The notes: generated by a model not told the origin, from the letters alone. Counted from the stretch's first letter, positions 33,803-44,784 are shown. The stretch is 64,000 nucleotides of DNA from Erwinia_E haradaeae_F (GCF_900698855.1 NZ_LR217698.1:372001-436000); one strand, 5' to 3'. Numbers and translations: made by a program.

Positions 33803-35683
33803 ATGAGCTTTGAACCTTATAAATATCCCACACTTGCTTTAGCAAGTACGGTAGAAGAATTGCGGTTACGACCAAAAAGTATTCTTCCATTACTTTGTAA
33901 GGAGTTAAGGGAGTATTTGCTTGCAAGTGTTAGTTGCTCTAGTGGTCATTTAGCTTCTGGATTGGGGGTGGTGGAGCTAACAGTTGCTTTGCATTACGTT
34001 TATAATACCCCATTTGATTCGCTTCTTTGGGATGTTGGTCATCAGGCGTATCCACATAAGATACTAACTGGTCGTCGTGAAAAGATAGGTACAATTCGAC
34101 AGAAAAACGGATTACATCCCTTTCCGTGGCGTGAAGAAAGTGAATTTGATGTCTTAAGTGTAGGTCATTCGTCAACTTCGATTAGTGCTGGACTTGGTAT
34201 GGCTGTTGCTGCAGCTAAAGAAAAAATGGGTCGGAAAACCGTTTGTGTTATTGGTGATGGAGCAATAACTGCTGGGATGGCGTTCGAAGCTATGAACCAC
34301 GCTGGTACGGTCAAGGCAGATCTTGTAGTTGTTCTAAATGATAATGAAATGTCAATTTCTGAAAATGTAGGCGCTTTAAATTCTCGGTTAGCTAGGATTT
34401 TATCAGGTGAAACTTATTTCCGTGTCTGTGAAACTAGTAAAAAAGTTTTTAATGGTTTAATCCCGATTAAAGAATTATTTAAGCGAACAAAAGAGCATAT
34501 TAAAGGCATGCTGGTTCCTGGTACATTGTTTGAAGAGCTTGGTTTTAATTATATTGGCCCTATAGATGGTCATGATATAGATACATTAGTTTTAACTTTA
34601 CGGAATATTCAGACCTTAAAAGGTCCTCAGTTTTTGCATGTAATAACGAAAAAGGGAAAGGGATATTCCCCAGCAGAAGATGACCCTATTACTTGGCATT
34701 CAGTACCTAGATTTGATCCAGATAGAGGTTTGTTTCCTAAAAATACTGGAAGTCTTCTTAGTTATTCTGAAGTTTTTGGTGAATGGTTAAGTGAAACTGC
34801 ATCTATGGATGATAAAATAATAGCTATTACACCAGCTATGCGAGAAGGGTCTGGAATGGTTAAGTTCTCACGTGAATATCCAGAACAATATTTTGATGTA
34901 GCAATTGCTGAGCAGCATGCAGTAACTTTTGCTGCTGGGTTGGCTATTGGCGGTTATAATCCAGTAGTAGCCATTTATTCTACGTTTTTGCAACGTGCAT
35001 ATGATCAAATTATTCATGATGTTGCGATTCAAAAATTATCGGTATTATTTGCAATTGATCGTGGTGGGATCGTAGGGGGGGATGGACCAACTCATCAAGG
35101 AGCATTTGATCTTGCTTTTTTACGCTGTATTCCTAATCTTGTTATTATGACACCAAGTGATGAAAATGAATGTCGTCAGATGTTGTATACTGGTTATCAC
35201 TATCAAGATGGACCTAGTGTAGTGCGTTATCCGCGGGGTTATGGAACAGGAGCGTATTTAGAATCACTATCTTCTCTTCCTTTGGGGAAAGGAGTAGTTA
35301 AGCGACGAGGTGAAAAAATAGCGATTTTAAATTTTGGAGCGTTATTATCTCAAGCGATTATAGTTTCTGAAACACTAAATACTACTTTAGTTGATATGCG
35401 TTTTGTTAAACCACTAGATGATACGCTTCTTTTAGAGATAGCTGCAGAGCACCAAGTCGTGATTACTCTTGAAGAAGGAGCGATAAAGGGTGGGGCTGGT
35501 AGTGGAATTAATGAGTTATTTATGGCTAAAAGAAAAAAAATATTGGTTTTAAATATTGGCCTACCAGATGAATTTATTCCTCAGGGAGATCAAAATCAGA
35601 TTCGGATTGATTATCAGTTAGATAGCTCTGGTATTCAGAAACAAATTATGGATTGGCTAGGACCAGACTTACATCTTATTTAA
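33803..35683 (+). CDS. dxs: 1-deoxy-D-xylulose-5-phosphate synthase
   Basis: Thiamine diphosphate enzyme that joins pyruvate and glyceraldehyde-3-phosphate in the first step of the MEP isoprenoid pathway; DXP is also a precursor of thiamine and pyridoxal phosphate. 626 residues (E. coli 620). His49 in SSGHLASG, the ThDP/Mg motif GDGAITAG at residues 151-158 with the partner Asn in LNDNEMSI, the catalytic Glu in AIAEQHAVTFAAG, and the transketolase C-terminal domain are all present. The ribosome binding site is weak (AATGAGATAACG), so translation may depend partly on coupling to ispA. The other MEP genes are not in this window. Confidence 0.97.
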   Translation: MSFEPYKYPTLALASTVEELRLRPKSILPLLCKELREYLLASVSCSSGHLASGLGVVELTVALHYVYNTPFDSLLWDVGHQAYPHKILTGRREKIGTIRQKNGLHPFPWREESEFDVLSVGHSSTSISAGLGMAVAAAKEKMGRKTVCVIGDGAITAGMAFEAMNHAGTVKADLVVVLNDNEMSISENVGALNSRLARILSGETYFRVCETSKKVFNGLIPIKELFKRTKEHIKGMLVPGTLFEELGFNYIGPIDGHDIDTLVLTLRNIQTLKGPQFLHVITKKGKGYSPAEDDPITWHSVPRFDPDRGLFPKNTGSLLSYSEVFGEWLSETASMDDKIIAITPAMREGSGMVKFSREYPEQYFDVAIAEQHAVTFAAGLAIGGYNPVVAIYSTFLQRAYDQIIHDVAIQKLSVLFAIDRGGIVGGDGPTHQGAFDLAFLRCIPNLVIMTPSDENECRQMLYTGYHYQDGPSVVRYPRGYGTGAYLESLSSLPLGKGVVKRRGEKIAILNFGALLSQAIIVSETLNTTLVDMRFVKPLDDTLLLEIAAEHQVVITLEEGAIKGGAGSGINELFMAKRKKILVLNIGLPDEFIPQGDQNQIRIDYQLDSSGIQKQIMDWLGPDLHLI

Positions 35684-36807
35684 GTTTTATATTTATATTT
35701 CAATATCTTCATTAATTCATAATTATATTAATCAAAGAATTAATTAGCTTCATTGATTCAGTTAAATAATTTTTGCATTAGGGTTATACATATGGGTGAT
35801 TCTCTATTTTATTTTTTAAAAAAACTTGTATAAAATAATTGTTATTGAATAAAAAGATTTTTTCAATTATGAAAATTTTTAATTAAAAAGGCAGAGACTA
35901 TAAAATTATTGACTTAATCCATTAAATTTATGCTTAAAAAGCATAATTTTATTATTTGATTTTAGATCAAGAGTGAATAAGATCATCATAGGATTTTTTG
36001 TTAGAAAGATAATAAACATGGTTTTTTAACAATGTATTAAGGTTTTTAAGTTAAGTCGTCTAAGATAAATTTTATGTAATGTTTAATTGTCTCATAAGAT
36101 AATAGATTGTCTAAACATAAGAAGAAAGGAGAATAGAATGGTATTAATTTTGAGAAGTAAACATAAGAGATATATGTCAGTATCTAATGTTGAGTAGTTG
36201 AATAATATAGACAAAATTGTGTTTGTAACCTTATGATGTTTATCTTTTTTAAAAGATGTACGTATACTAATTTACCAGTTAAATAAATAGACAGAAGTAC
36301 CAAATGATTCATGTCTAATCTAATAGATGGTAAAGAACACTTGTTCTAAATTAAGAATTTTATTCTATAACCAATCTAAGTTGTATATATTGGATATTGT
36401 TTTTTAAAATATATCATTTTGTTTATTATAATCTAGATTTTTTAGGTTATTTAATATAGTCAGAAGAATTTATCAAAGTGGTACTGATATTATATATACA
36501 AAATACGACTGTAAACATATGGTTTACAGAGGGATATTATGTTTCTATTTTTTTTGAAAATCTTAGTTATGATGTTATCAGATAAAATATTTTAAAGAAC
36601 AAGAATTAGTATATAGTTAATGATATTATCATGTCTCGTTATAATTTAATGTGTGAAATAAAGGGTTTTTCGCAGTTTTTCAAGAGAAAATGAATGTATT
36701 GTGATTATTTTAAATAAAATTTTTTCTTATAATACAAGAGTCTTTTTTACTTAAGTTCAGGAAGAAATAGAGACTAAATTGCATTTATTTTTATTAGGAG
36801 TCAGATT
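35684..36807. other. Noncoding AT-rich gap
   Basis: About 1.1 kb with no gene. One hairpin with an 8-bp perfect stem lies at 36509-36529 (CTGTAAAC, 5-base loop, GTTTACAG); a T8 run appears some 20 bases later, too far for a typical terminator. No promoter could be fixed for ubiK. Confidence 0.6.
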
Positions 36808-37074
36808 ATGATTGATCCAAAAAAAATTGAAATGTTAGCTAGGAAAGTTCATAATGCAATGCCAATTAGCATTCGTGATTTTGGTTATGATATTGAGACA
36901 AAAATACGTCAGACACTGCAAGCGCATCTTGCTCGATTAGAGTTAGTCAGTCGTGTAGAGTTTGATGCTCAGGCAGAGATTTTATTAAGAGCTCAGGAGA
37001 AGCTGGTTATTCTAGAAAAAAGATTGTCTGAGCTAGAAGAGATTAAGAGTGATCAAATATTAAATCAGACATAA
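36808..37074 (+). CDS. ubiK: Ubiquinone biosynthesis accessory factor UbiK
   Basis: Small helical protein (formerly YqiC) that helps assemble the Ubi complex for aerobic ubiquinone synthesis. 88 residues; E. coli has 96, and the loss is in the low-complexity tail. The N-terminal MIDPKKIEMLARKVH and the central KIRQTLQAHLARLELVSRVEF closely match E. coli. The C-terminal half (about residues 50-80) is a heptad-like coiled coil rich in Leu and Glu. An AGGAG site precedes the ATG. Together with ubiX it shows that ubiquinone synthesis persists even though hemE is broken. Confidence 0.93.
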   Translation: MIDPKKIEMLARKVHNAMPISIRDFGYDIETKIRQTLQAHLARLELVSRVEFDAQAEILLRAQEKLVILEKRLSELEEIKSDQILNQT

Positions 37075-38361
37075 ATAGAATATAGTTTGTAATTATTTTA
37101 AAATTTTATTTTTTTTATATTAAAATTCAGAAGGATTGGTCTTAATACATATTAAGACCATATAGGTTTTTTAATGTATTTAAATTAGATTATTGAATGT
37201 TGCTATATGCTTTTATTTCTTTCTATTGTCCTCTTATCTTCGTGAAGAGACTGTAAAGATTTTGAAATACAAGTCCTTTACAGGATAGTTTTTTTGGTTA
37301 TCGCACTTATCTTTGATAAAGATAAGTGTCATGATTTTATCATTTGTATATTCAATTATAACTCGGATTTTGTCTAAGGTTGTTAATATAGACTGCGGTT
37401 GCTACTATGTTTATTTGAGGGTGTTTCCTATTTAATTATTATTTGTGATAATTACATTTCTTTCTTATTAGAATGGATTTTTTAATATTATAAAAATAGT
37501 TATGATGCACAATGTTTAGTAGGAGATGATTATATCATTTTACAATAATAATTAATAGAGATAGATTTAGAATGAAGTATCTATCATTACTTTAGAATGT
37601 AATCAGAGATTATAAAATAGTTATAGAATATTAATATAATATATTTTAATATTTCACGTATTAATGTTCTTTTGATAAAGAAAAGTCTATGCGATATATA
37701 TAAATCATATAAAAATTAGTTAGAGAATACCTGAATATAAAAATATTTTCTTTAGTATATGAGATATATTAAGGGATTAATGTTAGATATTTTTGTCTAA
37801 GATCTGATTTAGTAAATTTAGTGGTTTGAATAAAAATAATGAATGGATATTTTGATTATATTACGAATCAATATGTTTGTAGAGTTTCTATGATATAATC
37901 ATGAGTTATTGTCCTGTAAAAGTTAGTTGTATAAACTATATTGACTTTATATATTTATATAATTATAGAAAATAAAAAATTAGCTCGCAAGATAGAATCT
38001 TTTAGATATTATCTCTAAATTAATAAGAGATAGTTTAGTAGATATTGAGCAGTGATTAAATCTTTGGTTAAAATTGCGAGATCATATAGAGACAAATAGG
38101 TTATAGATATATTAGATTGATTTATGATTCAGCGATCTTAATAGGTTTTTAACCTAACTTTAATATTATATGTTATTAATGTCTAAGTGATAGATTGGAT
38201 TGATATATTATCGGTTAGTTTATACAACTATTTTAGTTGGTTTAATAACTTATTAATAGAATGATGTTCTGAGTAAGCTATAATATTTCAGTATTCTTGA
38301 ATTTATATTTAGATTAAAATTTAAATTGAAAATAGATATAATATAGTAACTGGAATCATTT
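37075..38361. other. Noncoding gap with hairpins after ubiK
   Basis: No gene. Besides the putative terminator at 37138-37172, an 11-bp perfect hairpin with a 3-base loop lies at 37304-37328 (CACTTATCTTT/AAAGATAAGTG), preceded by a smaller TCCT/AGGA hairpin and a T run near 37273-37294. The remaining kilobase up to cvpA shows nothing recognisable, and no PurR-type operator is apparent upstream of cvpA. Confidence 0.6.
37138..37172 (+). terminator. Probable terminator of ubiK
   Basis: GGTCTTAATA and TATTAAGACC form a perfect 10-bp stem (effective loop CA plus the closing AT pairs), followed after seven bases by a T6 run. It lies 63 bases past the ubiK stop in the correct orientation. The gap between stem and T run is longer than ideal, so efficiency is uncertain. 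Confidence 0.5.
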
Positions 38362-38841
38362 ATGATTTGGATTGATTATAGCATTATAGCAATTATTAGT
38401 TTTTCTTCTTTTGTGAGCCTTGCGCGTGGCTTTATTAAGGAGGTGCTTTCCTTATTTACTTGGTTGTGTGCAATTTTTATAACGAATCGCTACTATTCTC
38501 ACCTTTCTGTCTTGTTTACAGGTTTTGAAAATGAAATAATGCGTAATGGTATTTCTATTATGTGTATTTTTATAAGTACTTTGATTGTTGGATCTGTTGT
38601 TAGTTCTATGATAGGTGGGTTAGTTTCTAAAACTGGTCTTTTAGCAATAGATAAGGTTTTAGGAGTTTTTTTTGGTGGGTTACGAGGTATACTAATTTCT
38701 GCAGCCATATTGTTTTTTCTCGATACTTTTACTAGTTTTTCTAAACTCCCAGACTGGCAGCAATCTCAGTTAATTCCCTATTTTAATTATATTATTGAGT
38801 CGATCGTGGCTTATTTAAAAAATAAAGCAATTTTTTATTAA
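38362..38841 (+). CDS. cvpA: Colicin V production family membrane protein CvpA
   Basis: Integral inner-membrane protein of 159 residues (E. coli 162) with four hydrophobic segments (about residues 5-25, 30-45, 62-82 and 100-120). Its molecular role is not settled; in E. coli it is required for colicin V export and affects envelope stress tolerance. Strong blocks: WIDYSIIAIISFSSFVSLARGF and DKVLGVFFGGLRG. It is co-directional with purF 41 bases downstream, as in enterobacteria, so co-transcription may partly explain its survival. Confidence 0.95.
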   Translation: MIWIDYSIIAIISFSSFVSLARGFIKEVLSLFTWLCAIFITNRYYSHLSVLFTGFENEIMRNGISIMCIFISTLIVGSVVSSMIGGLVSKTGLLAIDKVLGVFFGGLRGILISAAILFFLDTFTSFSKLPDWQQSQLIPYFNYIIESIVAYLKNKAIFY

Positions 38842-38882
38842 GGATCGGGCATTACGAGGTCAGATTATGAGGGTACATTAAT

Positions 38883-40400
38883 ATGTGTGGTGTTGTTGGG
38901 ATCGCTGGATTTATGCCTGTTAATCAGTCTATCTATGATGCGCTAACCATGCTTCAACATCGAGGACAAGATGCTGCCGGTATCGTAACTATTGATGCAA
39001 TGAATTATTTTCATATGCGAAAGGGAAATGGGTTGGTAAGTGATGTGTTTCAGGTTGCTCATATGAAGCGAATGAGTGGTAATATGGGGATCGGTCATGT
39101 TCGTTATCCTACATCGGGGAAATGTAATGCATCTGAAGCCCAACCTTTTTATGTTAACTCTCCGTACGGAATTACATTAGCCCATAATGGGAATATTACT
39201 AATGCTCTGACGTTACGTACTGAATTATTTCAAAGTGGTCATCGACATATTAACACTAGCTCGGATTCTGAAATTCTTCTGAACATCTTTGCTCAAGAAC
39301 TAGATTGTTTTGAATCTTATCTTCTTCACGAAAACAATATTTTTTCAGCTGTTTCTTCGCTTCATAAAAAGGTACAGGGTGCTTATGCTTGTGTTGCAAT
39401 GATTATTGGTCATGGGTTAGTTGCTTTTAGAGATCCCTATGGAATTCGCTTATTAGTTCTTGGACAGCGAATTATAGATGATGGGCGTGTTGAGTATATG
39501 GTTGCTTCTGAAAGTGTAGCATTAGATGCGTTGGGTTTTAAATTACTAAGAGATATAGAGCCTGGAGAAGCGGTCTATATAACAACAGAAGGAGAGTTAT
39601 ATAGTCATCAGTGTTCTGACAATCCAAAGTGTACCCCATGTTTGTTTGAATATGTATACTTTGCTCGTCCAGATTCATGTCTCGACAAGATTTCTGTATA
39701 TAGCGCTCGTGTTCGTATGGGTACTAAACTTGGTGCAAAAATTGCGCGTGAATGGAAAAATATCGATATTGATGTAGTAATCCCTATTCCTGAAACATCT
39801 TGTGATATAGCTTTGGAGATAGCACGAATTCTTGACAAACCCTATCGACAAGGTTTTGTGAAAAACCGTTATGTAGGTCGTACTTTTATTATGTCAGGTC
39901 AGAATTTACGTCGCACTGCAGTACGACGGAAGTTAAATACTAATCGTGCAGAATTCTATGGAAAAAATGTATTACTAGTAGATGATTCTATTGTTCGAGG
40001 AACCACTTCTGAACAAATTATTGAGATGGCTCGTGAAGCAGGTGCGCATCAGGTGTATTTAGCATCTGCGGCCCCAGAGATCCGTTTTCCAAATGTATAT
40101 GGGATTGATGTTCCAAGTGTTACAGAGTTAATTGCTCATGGACGAGATTCCGATCAAATTTGTGATTTAATTGGGGCTGATGGATTGATTTTTCAAGAAC
40201 TTACAGATCTTATTAATGCAGTACGAGAAGACAACCTAGATATTACTTCATTTGAGTGCTCTGTATTTAATGGTATTTATATTACTCAAAATGTTGATCA
40301 GAAATATTTGTCATATTTAGAAAAATCGCGTACTGATTATTCTGAGGATTTACAAAATATTAGTGAGGTAGAGAATTTAGAAATATATAATGAGCTTTAA
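38883..40400 (+). CDS. purF: Amidophosphoribosyltransferase PurF
   Basis: First committed enzyme of purine synthesis: converts PRPP and glutamine to phosphoribosylamine. 505 residues, exactly the E. coli length. Cys at position 2 (MCGVVGIAG) becomes the N-terminal nucleophile of the glutaminase domain after Met removal, so the ATG at 38883 must be the start. Also visible: RYPTSG, HNGNITN, and the PRPP-binding loop LLVDDSIVRGTTSEQ in the phosphoribosyltransferase domain. A GAGGG site precedes the start. The rest of the purine pathway is not in the window. Confidence 0.98.
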   Translation: MCGVVGIAGFMPVNQSIYDALTMLQHRGQDAAGIVTIDAMNYFHMRKGNGLVSDVFQVAHMKRMSGNMGIGHVRYPTSGKCNASEAQPFYVNSPYGITLAHNGNITNALTLRTELFQSGHRHINTSSDSEILLNIFAQELDCFESYLLHENNIFSAVSSLHKKVQGAYACVAMIIGHGLVAFRDPYGIRLLVLGQRIIDDGRVEYMVASESVALDALGFKLLRDIEPGEAVYITTEGELYSHQCSDNPKCTPCLFEYVYFARPDSCLDKISVYSARVRMGTKLGAKIAREWKNIDIDVVIPIPETSCDIALEIARILDKPYRQGFVKNRYVGRTFIMSGQNLRRTAVRRKLNTNRAEFYGKNVLLVDDSIVRGTTSEQIIEMAREAGAHQVYLASAAPEIRFPNVYGIDVPSVTELIAHGRDSDQICDLIGADGLIFQELTDLINAVREDNLDITSFECSVFNGIYITQNVDQKYLSYLEKSRTDYSEDLQNISEVENLEIYNEL

Positions 40401-40960
40401 TGATATATATAATAGTTTGATGTTATTTAACATGATAGGTTTTTATATTTTTTATTTTATATTTTTTATTTCTAATATTTATTGAATTTTTTGTATTAAA
40501 GATCACTTTTGTTTTATTTATTATTTAATATGAGTATATTATATATCGTTTATTTTTGATGAGTGTAATAATATAAAATTAGATAAGTAGGTTTTTAGCT
40601 ATTAACTTTATAGATAATATGAAGATATATTCATAAATAATATTATTTATATTATTAGTTAATATGCAAGTAAGTTTTTTATCAAAAAAATAAACTATAA
40701 AATCATTTGATTAACGCTTTTTATAATTTTCAGTGTTGTTAAGTGGGCTCTAAAATATTAATTTAGATATATATAATAGATTGATTTTATTTTTTGTAGA
40801 AAAATTATTTCACTTTATCTATTAAAGATCCTAGTTTTATTTGAAAAGCATATTAATATTTTATTTTGTTTTAATCCGAATCAATATTTGGTAAGATTTT
40901 AAATAAACATTGGATATAGGAAGGAAGTTAATTCTAAAGATCGGACTTAGGAGATATGGC
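40401..40960. other. Noncoding gap between purF and ubiX
   Basis: 560 bases of very AT-rich DNA without a gene. In E. coli ubiX follows purF closely, so this spacer is expanded and probably marks lost or mutated sequence. An AGGAG site at its 3' end serves ubiX. Confidence 0.65.
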
Positions 40961-41530
40961 ATGAAACGATTGATCGTGGGTATCTCTGGTGCAAGCGGAG
41001 TAATTTATGGCATACGAACTTTACAGGTTTTACAGCATATTGATGAAATTGAAACTCATCTAATTATGAGCGAAGCAGCGAATCGTACATTGCTTCTTGA
41101 AAGTGATTATTCTGTAAGTGACGTTCATGCTATGGCGGATGAAGTTCATGATGTGCATAATATTGCAGCTAGTGTATCTTCTGGATCATTTAAAACTATT
41201 GGGATGGTTATATTACCTTGTTCAATAAAAACCTTATCGGCCATTGTGCATAGTTATCATGATGGACTCATGATTCGTTCTGCTGATGTAGTATTAAAAG
41301 AAAAACGCCGTCTAGTCTTGTGTGTACGAGAAACTCCACTACATATTGGGCATCTTCGTTTGATGATTACAGCATCGGAGATAGGTGCTGTAATTATGCC
41401 TCCAATAGTTTCATTTTATCATCGCCCTCATAATATAATGAGCATTATTGATCAAACAGTAAACCGTGTTTTAGATCAGTTTAATATTAAAATAGAGAAT
41501 GATCTTTTCATTCGTTGGGGAGAGAGATAG
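40961..41530 (+). CDS. ubiX: Flavin prenyltransferase UbiX
   Basis: Makes prenylated FMN from FMN and dimethylallyl phosphate, the cofactor for UbiD decarboxylase in ubiquinone synthesis. With the ATG at 40961 the protein is 189 residues, as in E. coli, starting MKRLIVGISGASGVIYG. An AGGAG site 7 bases upstream supports it over a TTG at 40910. Typical blocks: GMVILPCSIKTLS, VVLKEKRRLVLCVRETPLH and GAVIMPPIVSFYHRP. Keeps the purF-ubiX order. ubiD is not in the window. Confidence 0.97.
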   Translation: MKRLIVGISGASGVIYGIRTLQVLQHIDEIETHLIMSEAANRTLLLESDYSVSDVHAMADEVHDVHNIAASVSSGSFKTIGMVILPCSIKTLSAIVHSYHDGLMIRSADVVLKEKRRLVLCVRETPLHIGHLRLMITASEIGAVIMPPIVSFYHRPHNIMSIIDQTVNRVLDQFNIKIENDLFIRWGER

Positions 41531-41589
41531 ATAAATCTGCTTGGATTACTAGATAAATCATAATTTATTTTATAGATTTTGATTGAACG

Positions 41590-41673
41590 CTAATCTTATG
41601 TATAAGATTAGTTCTTATAAGAACTTAGTTAGGTCTTTATTTGTAATGTTCTCTGAACATTACTAGCGTAATT
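41590..41673 (+). terminator. Terminator region downstream of ubiX
   Basis: Three inverted repeats in a row: CTAATCTTA/TAAGATTAG (41590-41611), the palindrome GTTCTTATAAGAAC (41611-41624), and GTAATGTTC, loop TCT, GAACATTAC (41643-41663), the last followed within nine bases by a T6 run. They begin about 60 bases after the ubiX stop, fitting rho-independent termination of the purF-ubiX transcript. Confidence 0.55.
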
Positions 41674-42197
41674 TTTTGAACTCTAAAAAGGATAAAATAG
41701 TATATTAAATTTTTTGTTATACACCGTAAGTTATTTACTTTTTTTATTTATAAATAAATGATATTTAAGGTTATTGAAACCTTTATTTAAAAAATAACTT
41801 GATATAGTAAATTTAAATTTCTTTAATCTTTTTTTATTTTCTATAAATAATAGCATCTTTGTTTTAATAATTCGTCTTTTATTAAAAGGGTAAAGTTTAA
41901 TCTTAATTAAGTATAAAAGGGTTATTTATTAGTTTATATCAGGTATAGTTTTATTATATCAAGATATAATATGGTATTAGATGGTTTTTTTGATTAATAA
42001 ATCAATGATCCAATTAGATATCTTAGAATTAAATGGTAAATAGGAGATTCATTTTTTATTTTTTTATAATATAAAATAATTTAATAATTTTATTTAATAA
42101 ATTCTTCTATCCTGATAGATAGAAGCATTTATTATTTTTGTAACTTATTTAATTGGTTTAGATATATACTTTCTTCTTAAATACTACTTTTACATAA

Positions 42198-42251
42198 TAA
42201 AAAGTATGTGCTCTACAGAGCATAATTGATTTTTCTATTCCATACTTTTTA
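42198..42251. repeat. Nested inverted repeat, possible structured RNA
   Basis: An outer perfect 11-bp stem (TAAAAAGTATG at 42198-42208 with CATACTTTTTA at 42241-42251) encloses an inner 6-bp hairpin TGCTCT/AGAGCA at 42209-42222. It lies about 550 bases upstream of dsbA. No known RNA family is recognised. Confidence 0.5.
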
Positions 42252-42796
42252 ATTTTAGATATTGATAATTTATTTTTCTTTTTCAGAAGAAAAGTTACTT
42301 GTATAAATGATAGATTATTTTATCTAGTATTATATCTTATGTGTTATTTATTTACTTTTCTAGATTAGTCTATGATAAATAGACTAGTTGTGTGATGACT
42401 GCATCAGACTGTCTTCTTAAAAAAAATATGATTTATATTTTATACAACTCTTTCTAAATAGAATTTTTTTATTCAGTAGATTATGGTATTGTAAGTTATT
42501 TATCTAAATAATTTATCTTCAATATTCTTTTCGTCGATATAAGTACTTTCATGACAAAACATACACTTTATTTAGCAAAAAGATTAGATTTATTTTTAGA
42601 TAAAATTTAGATAAGGATAAAATTGATTAATAATAGAGTCTTTCTTTTAAAAGAAAATTAAGGCAATTATTGTGGATAATTATTCTGGATAATTCATGAA
42701 TTTTGCATATTTAGTATTTATACTAATCTAATCTATTGGCTATGGGATGGCTAAAAGAATGATGTGCGCTATCAGTAATGAAGAGGTAGTAGTTAA

Positions 42797-43432
42797 ATGA
42801 AAAAGATTTGGCTAGTGTTATTGGGTTTGTTTTGGGTGGTAAATGTTACAGCTTCTGAATTCATAAATGGTCAGCATTATATCACATTAAATAAGCCTAT
42901 TCCTGTTGAAGCTCAAATAGTGGAATTTTTTTCATTTTATTGTCCTCATTGTTATCAATTTGAACAAATTTGGCCTATTGGTTATATTGTAAACAAGAAC
43001 TTACCTTATCCTGTTAAGATAATAAAATATCATATTGGATGTTTTGGCGGCAATATGGGTTATGCTTTAACACGTGCATGGACGATTGCTATGGTTATGG
43101 GGTTAGAAAATAAAGTTACTTTACCTATTTTTCATGGGATTTTGCATGATAAAACCGTCACTGACGAAGTTTCTTTGAAAAAAGTTTTTATGAAAGTTTC
43201 TGGAATAAAGTCGGCGGAATATGATGTAGCGTGGAATAGTGATCAAGTAGAATACTTAGTGCACAAACAAGAGAAAATTGCAGAGTATGTGGGTCTAAAG
43301 GGGGTTCCAACGATGTTAATTCATGGAAAATATATGATTAATAATAGCGAGTTAGATTCACGCTCTACAGAAGTTTATTTGAAACAATATTCTAATTTGG
43401 TACGTTTCTTACTTACCAAAAAAAATCAATGA
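42797..43432 (+). CDS. dsbA: Periplasmic thiol:disulfide oxidase DsbA
   Basis: Introduces disulfide bonds into exported proteins. 211 residues (E. coli 208). Signal peptide MKKIWLVLLGLFWVVNVTA, residues 1-19. The active site CPHC is at residues 49-52 with FSFYCPHCYQFE around it, and the cis-Pro loop is in GVPTMLI. An AGAGG motif lies upstream of the ATG. The thioredoxin fold with helical insertion appears complete. Its reoxidant DsbB is not in this window. Clients could include cell-envelope proteins that remain in this symbiont. Confidence 0.96.
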   Translation: MKKIWLVLLGLFWVVNVTASEFINGQHYITLNKPIPVEAQIVEFFSFYCPHCYQFEQIWPIGYIVNKNLPYPVKIIKYHIGCFGGNMGYALTRAWTIAMVMGLENKVTLPIFHGILHDKTVTDEVSLKKVFMKVSGIKSAEYDVAWNSDQVEYLVHKQEKIAEYVGLKGVPTMLIHGKYMINNSELDSRSTEVYLKQYSNLVRFLLTKKNQ

Positions 43433-44286
43433 CAAATTAAAACGATAGTATTTTTGATATATGGATATCATATTTGTATTACAAGGTAACTGATAAATAT
43501 TCTGATATTTATATATTTTTTTGTATAGAAATATTATTAAAACTTAATAAGTTTTTTAGCTAAATTGCATTTTTTTTGGAATTGCTATTTGACTATATTT
43601 GATTGGATATGTATTAGTTATGTAGATATAAATATTACTATAGTTGTCTTTTTTAGAACAAATATTTATATTCAAATAATACTAGAGTTATTAAAAGAGA
43701 TATATAAATTATCATAGATATAATGTTTATCAATGATTAATTAAATATGAATTTGTTTATAAGAAATTTTATAATCTAAGTATAGAAGATTATAGACATT
43801 TTAAATTAGTATTCAATAATTTCGACTTGGTTATGGTAAGTGTAATCATTTTTGTTTCTATTAATATGGAATTTTTTCTGTAGTTAGAAAATGAAATTGT
43901 ATAAAGGAGTCCGTTATTTTTTTTATTTTTATTCATCATATGCGGTTTATTTATATAAAATAAAAAATTTTAAAGTTTCAGTTATAAGAAATTTTTCTGT
44001 TAAAAATAGCTATTGTTATTGTATTTAGCGAACATAAAATTTTTAAACTAATCATGTTTATAGAGAGAGATGAAATATAATTATAATATTTTGATGACTT
44101 TATTTTAATATGATTTGTTAAGAATTTTTTGAGTATAAAATTTATAAGTGATTAGGTATCTTTGATTTTGTAATGTGTATAAAGTTTGTATTTTATTAGA
44201 GAATATTTTAATATAGTGAGATATAAATTTTATTCCAAGTTTATTAGCATCAACAGAAGAAAAAAGTTCTAGTTTATTTTAAAAAA
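43433..44286. other. Noncoding AT-rich gap
   Basis: About 850 bases between dsbA and the end of folK. Apart from the possible dsbA terminator at 43493-43522, nothing is recognisable. In E. coli panB and panC follow folK; no remnant could be seen. Confidence 0.65.
43493..43522 (+). terminator. Possible dsbA terminator
   Basis: ATAAATAT, loop TCTG, ATATTTAT is a perfect 8-bp stem followed after three bases by a T7 run, about 60 bases past the dsbA stop. The stem is all A:T, so it is weak and could be fortuitous. Confidence 0.35.
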
Positions 44287-44784
44287 TTAACATTTAATTA
44301 CATTTTTTATGATTCTCTCATCAAGAGATGCTAAAAGATTAGATAATCGTCTTCCATCTGGAAGATAAAGATTTGGTGCAATATCGAAAAGAGGTAGAAG
44401 CATAAAGGCTCGATTATGCATATCATAGTGTGGTAGTGTGAGTCGAGGTGTGTTCAATATTTGTTTTCCAAATAACATAATGTCAATATCAAGTGTGCGA
44501 GGCCCCCAACGATCAGTTTTACGCACACGTCCTTGCTCTTTTTCAATATTCTGTATTTGATCCAGAAATATATCGGCTGTAAGATAAGTCTCAATAGCTA
44601 TTGCTATATTAAGAAAATAAGGCTGTTTAATAGGACCATAAGGAGGGCTATAATACAGTGGTGACTGTATTATTACTTGGGCATCTTTTATATGCTTGAT
44701 TTTATTAATAGCATTCTTTAGTTGAGTAAGAGGATTAGAGATATTGCTTCCAAGGGATAAGTAAACACGATTTATTCTTGACAT
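44287..44784 (-). CDS. folK: 6-hydroxymethyl-7,8-dihydropterin pyrophosphokinase FolK
   Basis: Activates the pterin in folate synthesis by transferring pyrophosphate from ATP. 165 residues from the ATG at 44784 (E. coli 159). The family signature GRVRKTDRWGPRTLDIDIMLFG is intact apart from conservative changes, and the start region VYLSLGSNI and the block LPHYDMHNRAFMLLPL agree with E. coli. This start overlaps the end of pcnB by 13 bases. An ATG at 44823 would add 13 residues with no counterpart. The poor ribosome binding site suggests translational coupling to pcnB, its operon partner in enterobacteria. Confidence 0.95.
   Translation of the reverse strand: MSRINRVYLSLGSNISNPLTQLKNAINKIKHIKDAQVIIQSPLYYSPPYGPIKQPYFLNIAIAIETYLTADIFLDQIQNIEKEQGRVRKTDRWGPRTLDIDIMLFGKQILNTPRLTLPHYDMHNRAFMLLPLFDIAPNLYLPDGRRLSNLLASLDERIIKNVIKC

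Larger units (their letters stand above)
41531..42796. other. Noncoding gap rich in perfect hairpins
   Basis: 1.27 kb between ubiX and dsbA with no gene but an unusual number of exact inverted repeats: 41590-41611, 41611-41624, 41643-41663, 42104-42125 (CTTCTATC/GATAGAAG), the nested structure at 42198-42251, and 42366-42386 (TAGTCTAT/ATAGACTA). The first group is probably a terminator region for ubiX; the rest have no obvious role. Confidence 0.65.
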